From the NCBI RefSeq assembly GCF_000255655.1, contig NZ_JH636437.1, positions 186,353 to 250,352 of the forward strand: 64,000 nucleotides of DNA. Direction: 5' to 3'. Below the pieces are notes generated by a model that was given only the letters and a program-made list of their open reading frames with translations, made no database searches and was not told where the DNA came from. Source of the stretch: Schlesneria paludicola DSM 18645 (GTDB lineage Bacteria > Planctomycetota > Planctomycetia > Planctomycetales > Planctomycetaceae). Shown here piece after piece: positions 8,629-17,759 of the stretch. A program made the translations under genes and the position numbers. Within the stretch, counting starts at the first letter, position 1. Every line of letters begins with the position of its first letter.

Positions 8629-10620
8629 ATGTGCGGGATTGCCGGTTACATCAGCTTGAAGAACGCACCCGTCTATCGCGAAACGATCGCGCGAATGGTT
8701 GCGGCAATCAAGCACCGGGGTCCTGACGCTCAGACGGTACATCTGGATGGCCCGGTCGGGTTTGGACATGCTCGCCTTTCCATCATCGATCTCGCTGGCG
8801 GTCAGCAACCACTGTTCAACGAAGACAGGACCGTCTCGGTCATCTGCAACGGCGAAATCTATAATTATCGCGAACTTCGCGAGCGCCTTCTGCAACGAGG
8901 CCACCGCTTTCATACCGGCAGCGACTGCGAAGTGATCGCCCATCTCTGGGAAGAACACGGTTCAAAGCTGGTCGACGAGCTGCGAGGGATGTTCGCATTC
9001 GTCCTGTACGATCGGCGTCAGAACGTCGTGTTCGGTGCCCGCGATCGATTCGGGCAGAAGCCGCTGTACTACTACCATAGTGACGATACGTTCGCGTTCG
9101 CGTCCGAGATCAAAGGGTTGCTGCCCCTGTCCGAAATCTCGCGGAATCTTGATCCCTTCGCCGTCGATCAGTTTCTATTTCATCAGTTCATCCCGCAACC
9201 ACGAACCCTGTTTCGCTACGTGAAAAAGCTGCCAGCGGGGAACTGCTTCGAACTCCGATTGCCACCATTACCGCATCAGGCTGCACAAAGGCTTGCAGAA
9301 GAACTGACGTCAGCGGGCGTCACAGCACCGCCACAAGCGGCGACGCGTCAAAATGGCCTGGAAAAATCGTCGAGTAGCCGAGGCGCTCACTTTTTCACCT
9401 GGCGGTACTGGCATCCCACGTTCGCTCCAGACTGGGCCAAGTCTGACGCTGAACATCTAAACTGCGTCGAAGCGTCGCTCACGGATGCGGTAGAAAGCCA
9501 CATGGTGGCCGACGTACCAGTCGGAGTCTTTCTAAGCGGCGGAATCGATTCCAGCCTGATCACGGCACTTGCCGCGAAATTCAATCCGCAGCCCCTGGAA
9601 ACCTTCGCGATTTCGTTTCCGGGCAGCGAACATGACGAAGGTCCAAGCGCTGCCGCGGTGGCCAAATACCTCGGCACCAAACACCACGAATTTCCGTTCG
9701 TCCCCGGCGATATGCGTGAACTGCTGACGCGAGCCGCCACGCTGTATGACCAACCCTTGGCCGATACGGCTGTGTTGCCACTGATGGCGCTCAGCCGTGC
9801 CGCGGCCAACCACGTAAAAGTCGTTCTGACCGGTGACGGTGGCGACGAACTGTTCGCGGGATATCGGAAGTATCAACGCGTTTCTGGTGTCCCCGGCCGA
9901 TATCGATGGCTCTCGCGGATCAGCGCGTTGCTCTTTCCGATGCACGAGTTGGCCGCCTGCCGCCCCGATCCGCTGGGACTGCGCAAGGCCCGAGCGCGTG
10001 TCGCAATGGTCATCGCGCCGACCTGTCGTAGCGATTACAACCGTCAAGGTTGGGAAGGTTGGGAACGGTATGCAATTTACCGTCCCGAAATCGCGCAGAT
10101 GATTGGCGGTCAGTTCGAGTCACTGCGGCGACCGTGTGACTTGGAACTGGGAAAGCTCTCTCCACTCAATGCGGCCTTGCAACTTGATCAGGGTACCGTG
10201 TTGGCCGATCGACTGCTCCTCAAGGGCGATTGCTCGACCATGGCGTTTGGCCTCGAAGCACGGGCCCCATTGTTGGACCATCACCTCGCCAAGATTGCAG
10301 GCGAGTTACCCTATCATTTGAAGGTGACACCGTCCAAAACGAAGGTCGCCTTGCGCGAAATCGCGAGTCGGTACCTTCCCGTCGAGATCATCAATCGCCG
10401 CAAGAAAGGCTTTTCGATGCCACTCGACAAATGGTTTCGAAATGAGTTACTCGATTGGACCAAGAGCTGCCTTTTGGACGATTCGATCGCCCTGTCACGC
10501 TACTTCCAACGAGCCCCGATCGAAAAGCTCATCCGCGAACATGTCGCCGGCCAAAACCACGCCGCCCGCATTCACACGCTGCTGATGTTCGAACTCTGGA
10601 ACCGAGAATACGCCAGCTAG
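8629..10620 (+). CDS. asnB: Asparagine synthase (glutamine-hydrolysing)
   Basis: A 663-residue class B asparagine synthetase. Cys2 is the glutaminase nucleophile (MCGIAGY), with RGPDA at 30-34 and NGEIYNY at 74-80. The C-terminal synthetase domain carries the PP-loop SGGIDSS at 303-309 and GDGGDELFAGY. It makes an amide from Asp or another carboxylate, using Gln and ATP. Residues about 212-258 form a Pro/Ala/Ser-rich insert between the two domains that is absent from standard AsnB. Placed at the end of a glycan cluster, it may amidate a sugar acid instead of making asparagine, as many AsnB paralogues in such clusters are thought to. A family A repeat follows ten bases after the stop. Confidence 0.9.
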   Translation: MCGIAGYISLKNAPVYRETIARMVAAIKHRGPDAQTVHLDGPVGFGHARLSIIDLAGGQQPLFNEDRTVSVICNGEIYNYRELRERLLQRGHRFHTGSDCEVIAHLWEEHGSKLVDELRGMFAFVLYDRRQNVVFGARDRFGQKPLYYYHSDDTFAFASEIKGLLPLSEISRNLDPFAVDQFLFHQFIPQPRTLFRYVKKLPAGNCFELRLPPLPHQAAQRLAEELTSAGVTAPPQAATRQNGLEKSSSSRGAHFFTWRYWHPTFAPDWAKSDAEHLNCVEASLTDAVESHMVADVPVGVFLSGGIDSSLITALAAKFNPQPLETFAISFPGSEHDEGPSAAAVAKYLGTKHHEFPFVPGDMRELLTRAATLYDQPLADTAVLPLMALSRAAANHVKVVLTGDGGDELFAGYRKYQRVSGVPGRYRWLSRISALLFPMHELAACRPDPLGLRKARARVAMVIAPTCRSDYNRQGWEGWERYAIYRPEIAQMIGGQFESLRRPCDLELGKLSPLNAALQLDQGTVLADRLLLKGDCSTMAFGLEARAPLLDHHLAKIAGELPYHLKVTPSKTKVALREIASRYLPVEIINRRKKGFSMPLDKWFRNELLDWTKSCLLDDSIALSRYFQRAPIEKLIREHVAGQNHAARIHTLLMFELWNREYAS

Positions 10621-10629
10621 CGCCCTCTC

Positions 10630-10751
10630 TTCTCTGTGTCTCCGTGCCTCTGTGCCTCGCTTCATCCCCACTGGATCCACATGGACGCGTCGCGTACATC
10701 GGGAACACACTGGTAGGGGATTGAGACACAGAGGCGCAGAGCCACAGAGAA
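10630..10751. repeat. Family A hairpin repeat, copy A2
   Basis: Arms of about 29 bases (10630-10658 and 10723-10751) pair with a few mismatches. The centre holds the shared block around CTGGATCCAC and CGTCGCGTAC. It starts ten bases downstream of the asnB stop codon, the same placement as the other three copies. Confidence 0.9.
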
Positions 10752-10847
10752 TTTCAGTTCGCACGAACAAGTGGGCGAAATGTAGGACTCGCCTATCTGG
10801 CTAGAATCCGATACGAACAATAGTCGATAGAAGGTGGAAAGAACCCC

Positions 10848-11633
10848 ATGTCATTTCAGCAACCGATCTTTCTGACAGCGGAATGGCGACATCTGGTGAT
10901 GCTGAATTACTTCATCGATCCCGCGATCCTCAAACCGCTCGTCCCCGCAGGAACAGAGTTGGATTTCAGGAACAATCAAACTTATGTCAGTCTTGTCGGA
11001 TTTCGGTTTCTCAATACGAAGATTCGCAATGTTCCGGTTCCGTGCCATCGCAATTTTTCGGAAGTCAATTTGCGATTCTATGTCCGACACCGTGATGGTG
11101 ACGAATGGCGTCGGGCCGTGGTGTTCATCAAAGAGATCGTGCCACTTCCTGCGGTCACGTTGATCGCGCGTCGTCTGTACAACGAAAACTACGTCACGCT
11201 CCCCATGCGACAGACATTGATGCAGACATTCATCAATCATCGTCGCAGGCAATCCCTATCCTATTCCTGGAAGTGGCAGGGCCGCTGGGCTGAACTCGCC
11301 GCCGAGACTGAAGGGGATCCCGAGCCGCTGGCGAGGGGTTCGGAAGAAGAGTTTATCGCCGAGCACTATTGGGGTTACACAACTCAACGCAATGGCAGCA
11401 CGATGGAGTACGCTGTTGAACATCCGCCATGGCAGGTCTGGCGCGCGACAGTCTCCCGTTTTCATGGCGACGCGACTTCGCTGTATGGCCAGGAGTTTGC
11501 CGAAACACTCTCGCGGCCGCCGAGCTCGGCGTTCGTCGCAGACGGATCGGAAGTGCTCATCCGCAAGGGGACCCGATTGCCGAAGCCTTCGCCGATCGCT
11601 CGAACGATTCCCTCGTCAGCGAAATCCCACTAA
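10848..11633 (+). CDS. DUF2071 (YqjF-like) family protein
   Basis: A 261-residue protein of the DUF2071/YqjF family. The family is recognisable from the N-terminal W-R-H-L-V-M-L-N-Y block, the PAGTELD segment and the VSLVGFRF strand. The fold is related to acetoacetate decarboxylase, but family members have no established reaction. No signal peptide or membrane span. The start at ATG 10848 has GGTGGAAAG about seven to ten bases upstream. It stands alone between a repeat and a broken phosphodiesterase gene, so context gives no hint about function. Confidence 0.8.
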   Translation: MSFQQPIFLTAEWRHLVMLNYFIDPAILKPLVPAGTELDFRNNQTYVSLVGFRFLNTKIRNVPVPCHRNFSEVNLRFYVRHRDGDEWRRAVVFIKEIVPLPAVTLIARRLYNENYVTLPMRQTLMQTFINHRRRQSLSYSWKWQGRWAELAAETEGDPEPLARGSEEEFIAEHYWGYTTQRNGSTMEYAVEHPPWQVWRATVSRFHGDATSLYGQEFAETLSRPPSSAFVADGSEVLIRKGTRLPKPSPIARTIPSSAKSH

Positions 11634-11773
11634 AACCACACGAGAGACCCCGCCACCAAGCCTCGTCGATGAACCACGACTCACAGAGGAACGCGGTCTG
11701 CGCCCAGTTCTGCATACGCGTATGCCCAACAATTCTGTGCTCATCGAGCACATCGCACCTTAACGAGATCACA

Positions 11774-12262
11774 ATGTGGATCGGCATCATTTCAGACACC
11801 CATGATCAGACTGACCGGACAACGCGTGCCGTTCAAACGCTGAAGGAGCACGGAGCCGAACATCTGATTCACTGCGGCGATCTGATCGAGCCCGAGATCC
11901 TCGCCGCTTGTAGTGGGCTGCCGCTACACTTTGTGTTCGGCAACAACGATGTCCGCCGCGTCTCGCTCCTGCGATCCGCCGCCGAAGCACAATGAGCGAC
12001 CTGTCTGGAATGGGGCGGTGAATTCGAACTCTCTGGAAAGCGGCTGGCCGTGGCTCACGGGCATGACCTCCACGAAATCCGTCGGCTATTGGCAAACCAT
12101 CCCCACTATCTCTTCTCCGGACACACGCATCTTGCCGCCGATGAACAAGAGGGCGTTAACCGGCGAATCAACCCAGGAGCACTGCACCGTGCTCGTACCT
12201 TTTCGGTCGGGTTATTGAACCTCGAAACGGACGAACTTCGGTATTTGGAAATTCCACGTTAG
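11774..12262 (+). pseudogene. YfcE/MJ0936-type phosphodiesterase interrupted by in-frame TGA
   Basis: One reading frame runs from ATG 11774 to 12262 but contains a TGA at 11993-11995. The first part (73 residues) has the metallophosphoesterase motifs ISDTHD, HCGDL and FGNND. The second part, in the same frame, has AHGHD and FSGHTH. All five metal-ligand motifs are therefore intact on either side of a single stop, and the total length of 162 codons is normal for the family. The simplest reading is a recent nonsense mutation or a sequencing error. Recoding as selenocysteine is unlikely, because the codon is not at an active-site position. Related enzymes cleave phosphodiesters with Mn or Ni. 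Confidence 0.8.
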
Positions 12263-12306
12263 AACTCGTGCAGAGACCAAGCCAACCTGATTCTGGAGAA
12301 CACCGC

Positions 12307-12708
12307 GTGACAGCGACAAAGCGAATTGGAATCGCAATTGTGGAACATGCAGGGCAATACCTGGTGGGAACGCGCGGTCCCGACGGCCCATTGCCCGGCT
12401 ATGCCGAATTCCCGGGGGGGAAGTGTCTTCCCGACGAAACTCCTTCCGACTGTGCCATTCGCGAATGTCTCGAGGAATCAGGCCTGCCAATTGCTCCCGA
12501 GAAGCTGCTGCAGCAATTGGAATTCGAATATCCGCACGGTCGAGTTCATCTGCATTTCTACCTCTGTCATCCCGAGGATGCGAAATCGGTGAGTGATCGG
12601 CATCAAGGATTCCGCTGGGTCGAACTGGCAGAACTTACGACTCTAAAATTCCCAGAGGCCAATGCGGACGTCGTCAAAATGCTGGTGCGTGAGTCCAACG
12701 AAAGCTGA
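12307..12708 (+). CDS. Nudix hydrolase (MutT-like)
   Basis: A 133-residue Nudix protein. The Nudix box is complete: GGKCLPDETPSDCAIRECLE followed by ESGL fits GX5EX7REUXEEXGU. The compact size and the YAEFPGGK lead-in resemble MutT/8-oxo-dGTP diphosphatases, so nucleotide-pool cleaning is a reasonable but unproven role. I chose the GTG at 12307, with GGAGA seven bases upstream. The in-frame GTG at 12268 would add 13 residues without family similarity. It lies 44 bases after the broken phosphodiesterase on the same strand. Confidence 0.85.
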   Translation: MTATKRIGIAIVEHAGQYLVGTRGPDGPLPGYAEFPGGKCLPDETPSDCAIRECLEESGLPIAPEKLLQQLEFEYPHGRVHLHFYLCHPEDAKSVSDRHQGFRWVELAELTTLKFPEANADVVKMLVRESNES

Positions 12709-13011
12709 AGTGTCTTCAGGGCAAATTTGTGCTGACACGTCAGCGGATCTGTTCGCGTATGATGCTTTGCGTTACGGATTGCGTTCGAATCCTTGCCGGA
12801 GCGGTGAGGCTCTGCCAGAATCCCGTCTGAGACGGACCGGTGAGAGGAATCGCCACTCAATCCGTCTTGAGAATTCGAAACGGGTCAATTCGCCCGCAAG
12901 CCACACAGCCTGAAAAAAGAACGAGAACCGGCGCCGCCAGTCCTCGAACGTTGTCATCGCGACGGCCACAGGCTGCCAGGACTCGGGGCGAGAAGATAAG
13001 GATGCTTCACT
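12709..13011. other. Non-coding gap before the transporter genes
   Basis: 303 bases with no supported gene. There is a short CCGTC/GACGG inverted repeat near 12825-12837. A stretch resembling a tRNA T-arm near 12783 has no accompanying cloverleaf. The GATAAGGA just before 13012 serves as the ribosome binding site of the next gene. Confidence 0.5.
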
Positions 13012-15438
13012 ATGCTTCGTTGCTGTGCGTTGATCAGCGCATTGGTCGTGTTCGGGGGATTCCTAAGCGGCTGCATGAAATCCAGCCCACCCGGCACACA
13101 ACAGACCTCATCTACTCCAGCAGATTCGTCGAAGCCAGAGGAATCCGGGTCACCCGCCGCAACGTCAACACCCGTGAAACCGACCGCAGCGTATTGGGAT
13201 GATTATCCCGATGTACCCAAAATCGAAATCATGGCTGAAGTCGATGGGATTAAGATTCCCCGCATGAAACTGGGTAATGATACCCTTAGCATGAAGGGAG
13301 CAATCCCTGCGGATGTCGGTAATGAACACGCCAAACAGAAACCGAGCGAACCGACCACCGGCGACACGCTGACCGTCCGTTTCAATGCCGAGCCGAAAGT
13401 CTTGAATCCGCTGACGGAGAATTCCGCAGTGATGCAGTACATCATGCAGTATGTCAATGACTCGCTGTATGCTCAAAATCCGGAAACGTTTGAGTTCGAG
13501 CCGCGGATGGCCAAGAGCTCGATCATCGAAGATTCGGTGAAGCTGTCGGCGGACTATCCGGGTCGCGAACGTCGCGTGGCACTGAAAGACGGGCCTGCAC
13601 TGGCTTCGCTGAATTTGGACTACGTTGTGCCGCCGCCGGTCGGTGACAAACCCCCAGAAGCACCCCAAGTCGCGCTCAAGACATCTGACAAAAACGGAAA
13701 CAGCGTCGGTGGCGTTTGGGTGGGAGTCTTTCCCGTTGACAAGATTCCGGGCGCATCGATCACGGGATATCACTACTGGAGCGATACCAAGGGTCAGCTC
13801 GAAGTCGGTGGATTCCCCGCCGGAAAATATGTGGTCAAGACGGGCGATGAAGTCTTCGGAAAATCTGAACCCCATGAAGGCAGCTCGCTGCTCGTCAAAC
13901 CGATCTCGGCCGAAAACCCGCTGAAAGAGCCACTCATCCTGAAACCGGGGGAATGGCAAGACGTTCAAGCCCGCACCTACTGGACGTTTTATCTGCGCGA
14001 CGACGTCAAATGGTCTGATGGATCGCCATTCACCACTAAGGACATTGAATTTGGCTATGCACTGGTCAACAACATCAACGTCGATGCCGATGCAATTCGT
14101 ACGTACTACAATGATCTCGTCGAATGTCAGGCGCTGAGCCCGCTGACGGTCCGCGTGAAATACCGGCAACAGTATTTCAAGGCGCCTGAATTCTTGTATG
14201 GACTGGCATCGATCTGCCCTCCATTCCATTTTTTCGAGGCAATCTTCAAAGCTCAAGACCGCCAGCTTGTTTTGAACGCGATCTCTCCTGAAGAAGAAGC
14301 CACCAAGAAACAGATCAGTGCCCGTGGACAAGAGTTTGGCAAATTCTTCAACACCGACGACCGGTACAATGACAAGCCGCTCGGGTTGGGCCCTTACATC
14401 GTCGACAAATGGGAACGCAAAGATCGTGTCGAGCTTGTCCGAAACAAGAACTATTGGGAACCCTCGAAAGCAGGACATCTCGATCGACTCGTTTTTCGTT
14501 TCATTCCTGATCAGGTGACCGCACTGACGGCATTGCGAGCAGGCGAGATCGATTTCTTCTACGACATGGCACCCGAACAATATTTTGAGGATTGGCCGAC
14601 ACTCGACAAGCAAACCCAAGACACCTACGTCAAGGCCGAGTGGTACACGCCAGCGTTTCAATGGATCGGGTGGAACCAGCTCGCGCCGCAATTTAAAGAT
14701 CGTCGAGTACGCATCGCGCTCGCCATGTTGTTTGATCGACAGGACTTTATCGACAAGAAAATGCATGGCGCGGGAATCGTCGTTTCGGGAACGCAATATC
14801 TGTTTGGCCCCGGCTACGACAGTGCCGTCGCCCCATTAGCCTATGATCCCGACACCGCCCGGGAACTGCTGACCGACGCCGGTTGGATCGACACTGACAA
14901 CGATGGTATCCTCGACCGGAATGGCGAAAAGTTCTCGGTGACCTTGCGAATGCCGCAGGGCCGCGCGATCTACAATCAGATCGTCGAAGTCATGCAAAAG
15001 AACTTCAAGAGCGTCGGCATTGAACTCAAAATTCAAACAATGGAATGGGCGTCGTTCATCGAAAAACTGCGTTCGAAAGAATGCGACGCGGTCATGCTTC
15101 GGTGGGCGCTGGCGCCAGAGAGTGATCCATTCCAAATCTGGCACAGCTCAGAAGCCGCCCGTGAAAAACGGGGTAGTAACACGATCTCGTTCCGCAGTTC
15201 ACAGGCAGACGAGTTGATGGAAATGTTACGCGTCACGCTGGACGAAAATAAACGTCGCCGCATTCATCAATCGTTCCATCGCCTGATCGATAGCGAGCAA
15301 CCTTATTCGTTCTTGTGGACCCCCAAGGAATTTGGCGCGTACCACAAACGATTCCGCAATGTGAAGTGGTACCGACTGCGCCCCGGTTTCGATTTGAGCG
15401 AATGGTACGTTCCGAAAGATGAACAGCTCCACAAGTGA
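13012..15438 (+). CDS. Oligopeptide-type ABC substrate-binding lipoprotein with inserted beta domain
   Basis: An 808-residue extracytoplasmic solute-binding protein of family 5 (OppA/DppA type). A lipoprotein signal ends in LSGC with Cys21. The binding fold starts near residue 122 (TLTVRFNAEPKVLNPL) and resumes near 326 with the family hallmark LRDDVKWSDGSPFT. Between them, at about 210-310, lies a carboxypeptidase-regulatory-like segment (SVGGVWVGVF, GGFPAGKYVVKTGD) that is not part of the usual fold. It also contains a long Pro/Ser/Thr linker after the lipid anchor. The permease gene follows after 21 bases. Likely role: capture of peptides or similar solutes at the outer face of the cytoplasmic membrane. 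Confidence 0.85.
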   Translation: MLRCCALISALVVFGGFLSGCMKSSPPGTQQTSSTPADSSKPEESGSPAATSTPVKPTAAYWDDYPDVPKIEIMAEVDGIKIPRMKLGNDTLSMKGAIPADVGNEHAKQKPSEPTTGDTLTVRFNAEPKVLNPLTENSAVMQYIMQYVNDSLYAQNPETFEFEPRMAKSSIIEDSVKLSADYPGRERRVALKDGPALASLNLDYVVPPPVGDKPPEAPQVALKTSDKNGNSVGGVWVGVFPVDKIPGASITGYHYWSDTKGQLEVGGFPAGKYVVKTGDEVFGKSEPHEGSSLLVKPISAENPLKEPLILKPGEWQDVQARTYWTFYLRDDVKWSDGSPFTTKDIEFGYALVNNINVDADAIRTYYNDLVECQALSPLTVRVKYRQQYFKAPEFLYGLASICPPFHFFEAIFKAQDRQLVLNAISPEEEATKKQISARGQEFGKFFNTDDRYNDKPLGLGPYIVDKWERKDRVELVRNKNYWEPSKAGHLDRLVFRFIPDQVTALTALRAGEIDFFYDMAPEQYFEDWPTLDKQTQDTYVKAEWYTPAFQWIGWNQLAPQFKDRRVRIALAMLFDRQDFIDKKMHGAGIVVSGTQYLFGPGYDSAVAPLAYDPDTARELLTDAGWIDTDNDGILDRNGEKFSVTLRMPQGRAIYNQIVEVMQKNFKSVGIELKIQTMEWASFIEKLRSKECDAVMLRWALAPESDPFQIWHSSEAAREKRGSNTISFRSSQADELMEMLRVTLDENKRRRIHQSFHRLIDSEQPYSFLWTPKEFGAYHKRFRNVKWYRLRPGFDLSEWYVPKDEQLHK

Positions 15439-15459
15439 TCCCTTTCGTCAATTACGCTT

Positions 15460-16506
15460 TTGGATTTGAGTGCTGAGTTGGCTACGTACCTGATTAAACG
15501 ATTGTTGCTGATGATCCCGACGCTATTCGGGATCCTGGTTGTCTCGTTTCTCGTGATTCGACTTGCCCCTGGCGATCCCGCTGCCGAGAAGTTTGGTGGA
15601 GCGGGACAAGCGGCATCCGGCGTCAATGCGGACCGAGGAACCGAAGCGGCCGAAAAACGCTTTCGCGAGCGATTCGGCTTCGACAAGCCGCTTCCCACTC
15701 AGTTCATGCTGTACCTGAATCGCTTGATCCATGGAGACATGATCTTCTTCCAGTCCGAGCAACCGATCTGGAAGGAATTGTGGGCGGCACTGAAAATTAC
15801 GATCATGTTGAACCTGATCGTCTTCGTCCTGATCTATCTGCTGGCAATCCCATTGGGGATCTTCAGCGCTGCATATCCGCGCTCTCGATTCGACAATTTG
15901 TCGACCCTGGCACTATTCATCATGTACAGCCTGCCTTCATTCTGGGTGGCAGAACTGTTACGGCAACTTGTCATGCAACGCTGGTTCTGGGCCTTGCTAG
16001 GAAAGCCGGATATGCAGTGGCCTATCATGAGCTTGAAGTCACCGAATTATGACACCCTGACGCCTATCCAGCAGTTCTTAGATTACAATCAACACATCGT
16101 CTTGCCCGTCATCTGCCTGACTTATGGAGCATTGGCCTACGTCAGTCGCCAGATGCGCGCCGGGATGCTGGAAGTGATTCGCCAGGACTATATCCGCACG
16201 GCGGAAGCGAAAGGTTGTGGCAAACCTCGCATGATTCTGGTCCACGCCTTGCGAAACAGTCTGTTCCCAATCATCACGCTGCTGGCGTCATTGTTGCCGT
16301 TTCTGGTCGGCGGTAGCGTCGTGATCGAAGTCATCTTCAACATTCATGGCATGGGACTGCTGTCCTACGAAGGAGTACTCCGTCGCGAATACGACCTGGT
16401 CATGACCACGCTGATGATTTCCGCCGTCCTGACATTGATCGGGATTCTCGTCTCAGACGTGCTGTATGTCATCGTCAACCCCCGGGTCAGCTTCGAGGAC
16501 AAGTGA
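15460..16506 (+). CDS. ABC transporter permease (DppB/OppB type)
   Basis: A 348-residue inner-membrane permease with about six spans. The N-terminal LIKRLLLMIPTLFGILVVSF and the VIRLAPGDPA segment are typical of DppB/OppB. The EAA cytoplasmic loop is present as RTAEAKGCGKPRMILVHALR near 247-266, and the end DVLYVIVNPRV is also typical. The start is uncertain: TTG 15460, 15466 and 15478 are all in frame and none has a strong ribosome binding site. It pairs with the binding protein upstream. The second permease (DppC) and ATPases expected in this transporter family are not adjacent. Confidence 0.85.
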   Translation: MDLSAELATYLIKRLLLMIPTLFGILVVSFLVIRLAPGDPAAEKFGGAGQAASGVNADRGTEAAEKRFRERFGFDKPLPTQFMLYLNRLIHGDMIFFQSEQPIWKELWAALKITIMLNLIVFVLIYLLAIPLGIFSAAYPRSRFDNLSTLALFIMYSLPSFWVAELLRQLVMQRWFWALLGKPDMQWPIMSLKSPNYDTLTPIQQFLDYNQHIVLPVICLTYGALAYVSRQMRAGMLEVIRQDYIRTAEAKGCGKPRMILVHALRNSLFPIITLLASLLPFLVGGSVVIEVIFNIHGMGLLSYEGVLRREYDLVMTTLMISAVLTLIGILVSDVLYVIVNPRVSFEDK

Positions 16507-17123
16507 TGGACGATGGCCCCACGACCGTCCGATCGACGATGACCTATCCACTCTCGTCATCCCAGTTCATCTGGTTGATGGTGAGCTCATTGGCCACAAC
16601 GGCGCTGACTCTAGTATCGGCCCACGCACCGCCACGCATCCGCCTGATAGGTCTGTTCTCGATCGCGTTTGGTGCACTCGTGGGATGGGCCATCGTCCAA
16701 TTGGCAATCCGGTTCGACGCAATGCTCCCCAGACGTATCGTCGGTTTGACTGCCGTCGTGCTGACCATCGCGGGCCTGATTGGTTGCATGATCGAAACTT
16801 ATCGTCAGACGCGTTGGCCTGACTCACCAAAAGGACAAATGAGCGCACAACTGCATGACTTGGGGCTTAAGATGGTGGAAGAAATGAATCGGCAGATAAA
16901 ACCATCAGATACTGCCTCGCAAGTTGACCTGTATGCGACGATGTCGTTCCGACGATTTCTCGCCCGTCGACTTGCCCAATTGGGTGAATGGTCCAGCCCC
17001 TGGCCCGAATTGTTCTGGGCCGCGGAAATTGGACTCGCTGCGGTCACGAGTTTCTGGGTAGCGACCCGCAGTATGCTCAATACCCCGAGCGTGCCCGAAC
17101 CATCCTCGACGACGCAACCATGA
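16506..17123 (+). CDS. Membrane protein of unknown function
   Basis: A 205-residue protein I do not recognise. It has about four hydrophobic segments: near 16-36, 44-64, 72-92 and a last one near 170-190. Between the third and fourth lies a charged, soluble stretch. ATG 16506 overlaps the permease stop (TGATG), and its own end overlaps acpS (ATGA), so it is translationally coupled on both sides. The position is where a second permease (DppC) would be, but it lacks the EAA loop and is far too short. No membrane-protein family could be assigned. Confidence 0.65.
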   Translation: MDDGPTTVRSTMTYPLSSSQFIWLMVSSLATTALTLVSAHAPPRIRLIGLFSIAFGALVGWAIVQLAIRFDAMLPRRIVGLTAVVLTIAGLIGCMIETYRQTRWPDSPKGQMSAQLHDLGLKMVEEMNRQIKPSDTASQVDLYATMSFRRFLARRLAQLGEWSSPWPELFWAAEIGLAAVTSFWVATRSMLNTPSVPEPSSTTQP

Positions 17124-17506
17124 TCATCGGCCTGGGTACGGATATCGTCGAAGTCGAACGGATCGCCAAAATGATGGCCGATCATGGAGACCATTTTCTC
17201 GAGCGGGTTTTTACCGCAGCGGAAGTCGCCCATTGCCAGCCCCGGCGCGAGTCCGCACCGCACTACGCCGGGCGCTGGGCGGCCAAAGAAGCGGTGATGA
17301 AAGTCCTGGGAACCGGATTCACGCCAGAAGTCGGCTGGACCGACATCGAGATCGGCGTCCGACCAAGCGGCCAGCCATTCGTAATTCTGTACGGATCAGC
17401 CAAAGAGCTCGCCGATCGGCTAAACATCAACAACATTCTCGTGACGATCTCGCACACAAAAACATACGCTACGGCAACCGCCATCGGTGTGAACAACCCG
17501 AGTTAA
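17120..17506 (+). CDS. acpS: Holo-[acyl-carrier-protein] synthase
   Basis: A 128-residue phosphopantetheinyl transferase of standard AcpS length. It attaches the 4'-phosphopantetheine of CoA to acyl carrier protein, which fatty-acid synthesis needs. The magnesium-binding Asp8 is in GLGTDIVEVERI, Glu57 is in RWAAKEAVMKVLG, and the end carries the ISHTKTYATA segment. ATG 17120 overlaps the upstream stop codon (ATGA). A longer in-frame extension back to 16988 is simply the upstream gene read in another frame. Association with the transporter genes is unusual and may be only translational. Confidence 0.92.
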   Translation: MIIGLGTDIVEVERIAKMMADHGDHFLERVFTAAEVAHCQPRRESAPHYAGRWAAKEAVMKVLGTGFTPEVGWTDIEIGVRPSGQPFVILYGSAKELADRLNINNILVTISHTKTYATATAIGVNNPS

Positions 17507-17568
17507 GCGGTCGACACATAAACACCCATCTTCGCCACATCAGCTCTTGTTTCTGCGTGCAACTGACT

Positions 17569-17731
17569 TTGCCAGTGCCCGATCCGCATTGATCTTCAAT
17601 AGGACAATGACGGTTGTCGAGAAACTATTCAACAAGGTGTTTTCGTCGTAAGACGATCGCCGTTCGTTTCCCTACAAACGGAGTTTCTCTGTCTTGCATC
17701 CACCGGCACTGACAGCGCCAGTGGCACACAA
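17569..17731 (+). mobile_element. Family F MITE-like element, copy F1
   Basis: About 163 bases alignable over their whole length with the reverse complement of 32694-32855. Shared blocks include CATTCAACAAGGTG-like and GATCGCCGT-like stretches. The right end reads GCCAGTGGCACACAA. The left end is degraded (TTTGCCAGTG). It fills the convergent gap between acpS and the RlmI-like gene. No transposase in the window. Confidence 0.7.
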
Positions 17732-17759
17732 GAAGAAGCCCTGAAATGGCTCACAGAAA

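Noticed and set aside
11993-11995. TGA read as selenocysteine
   Set aside because: The position is not a catalytic residue of the phosphodiesterase family, and no selenocysteine-insertion hairpin or selenocysteine genes are visible.
12770-12815. tRNA-like GTTCGAATCC segment
   Set aside because: No acceptor, D or anticodon arm can be built around it.
13165-14796. 543-codon open frame on the minus strand
   Set aside because: It is the exact antisense of the solute-binding protein gene, has no ribosome binding site or recognisable motif, and its composition follows from the codon use of the plus-strand gene.
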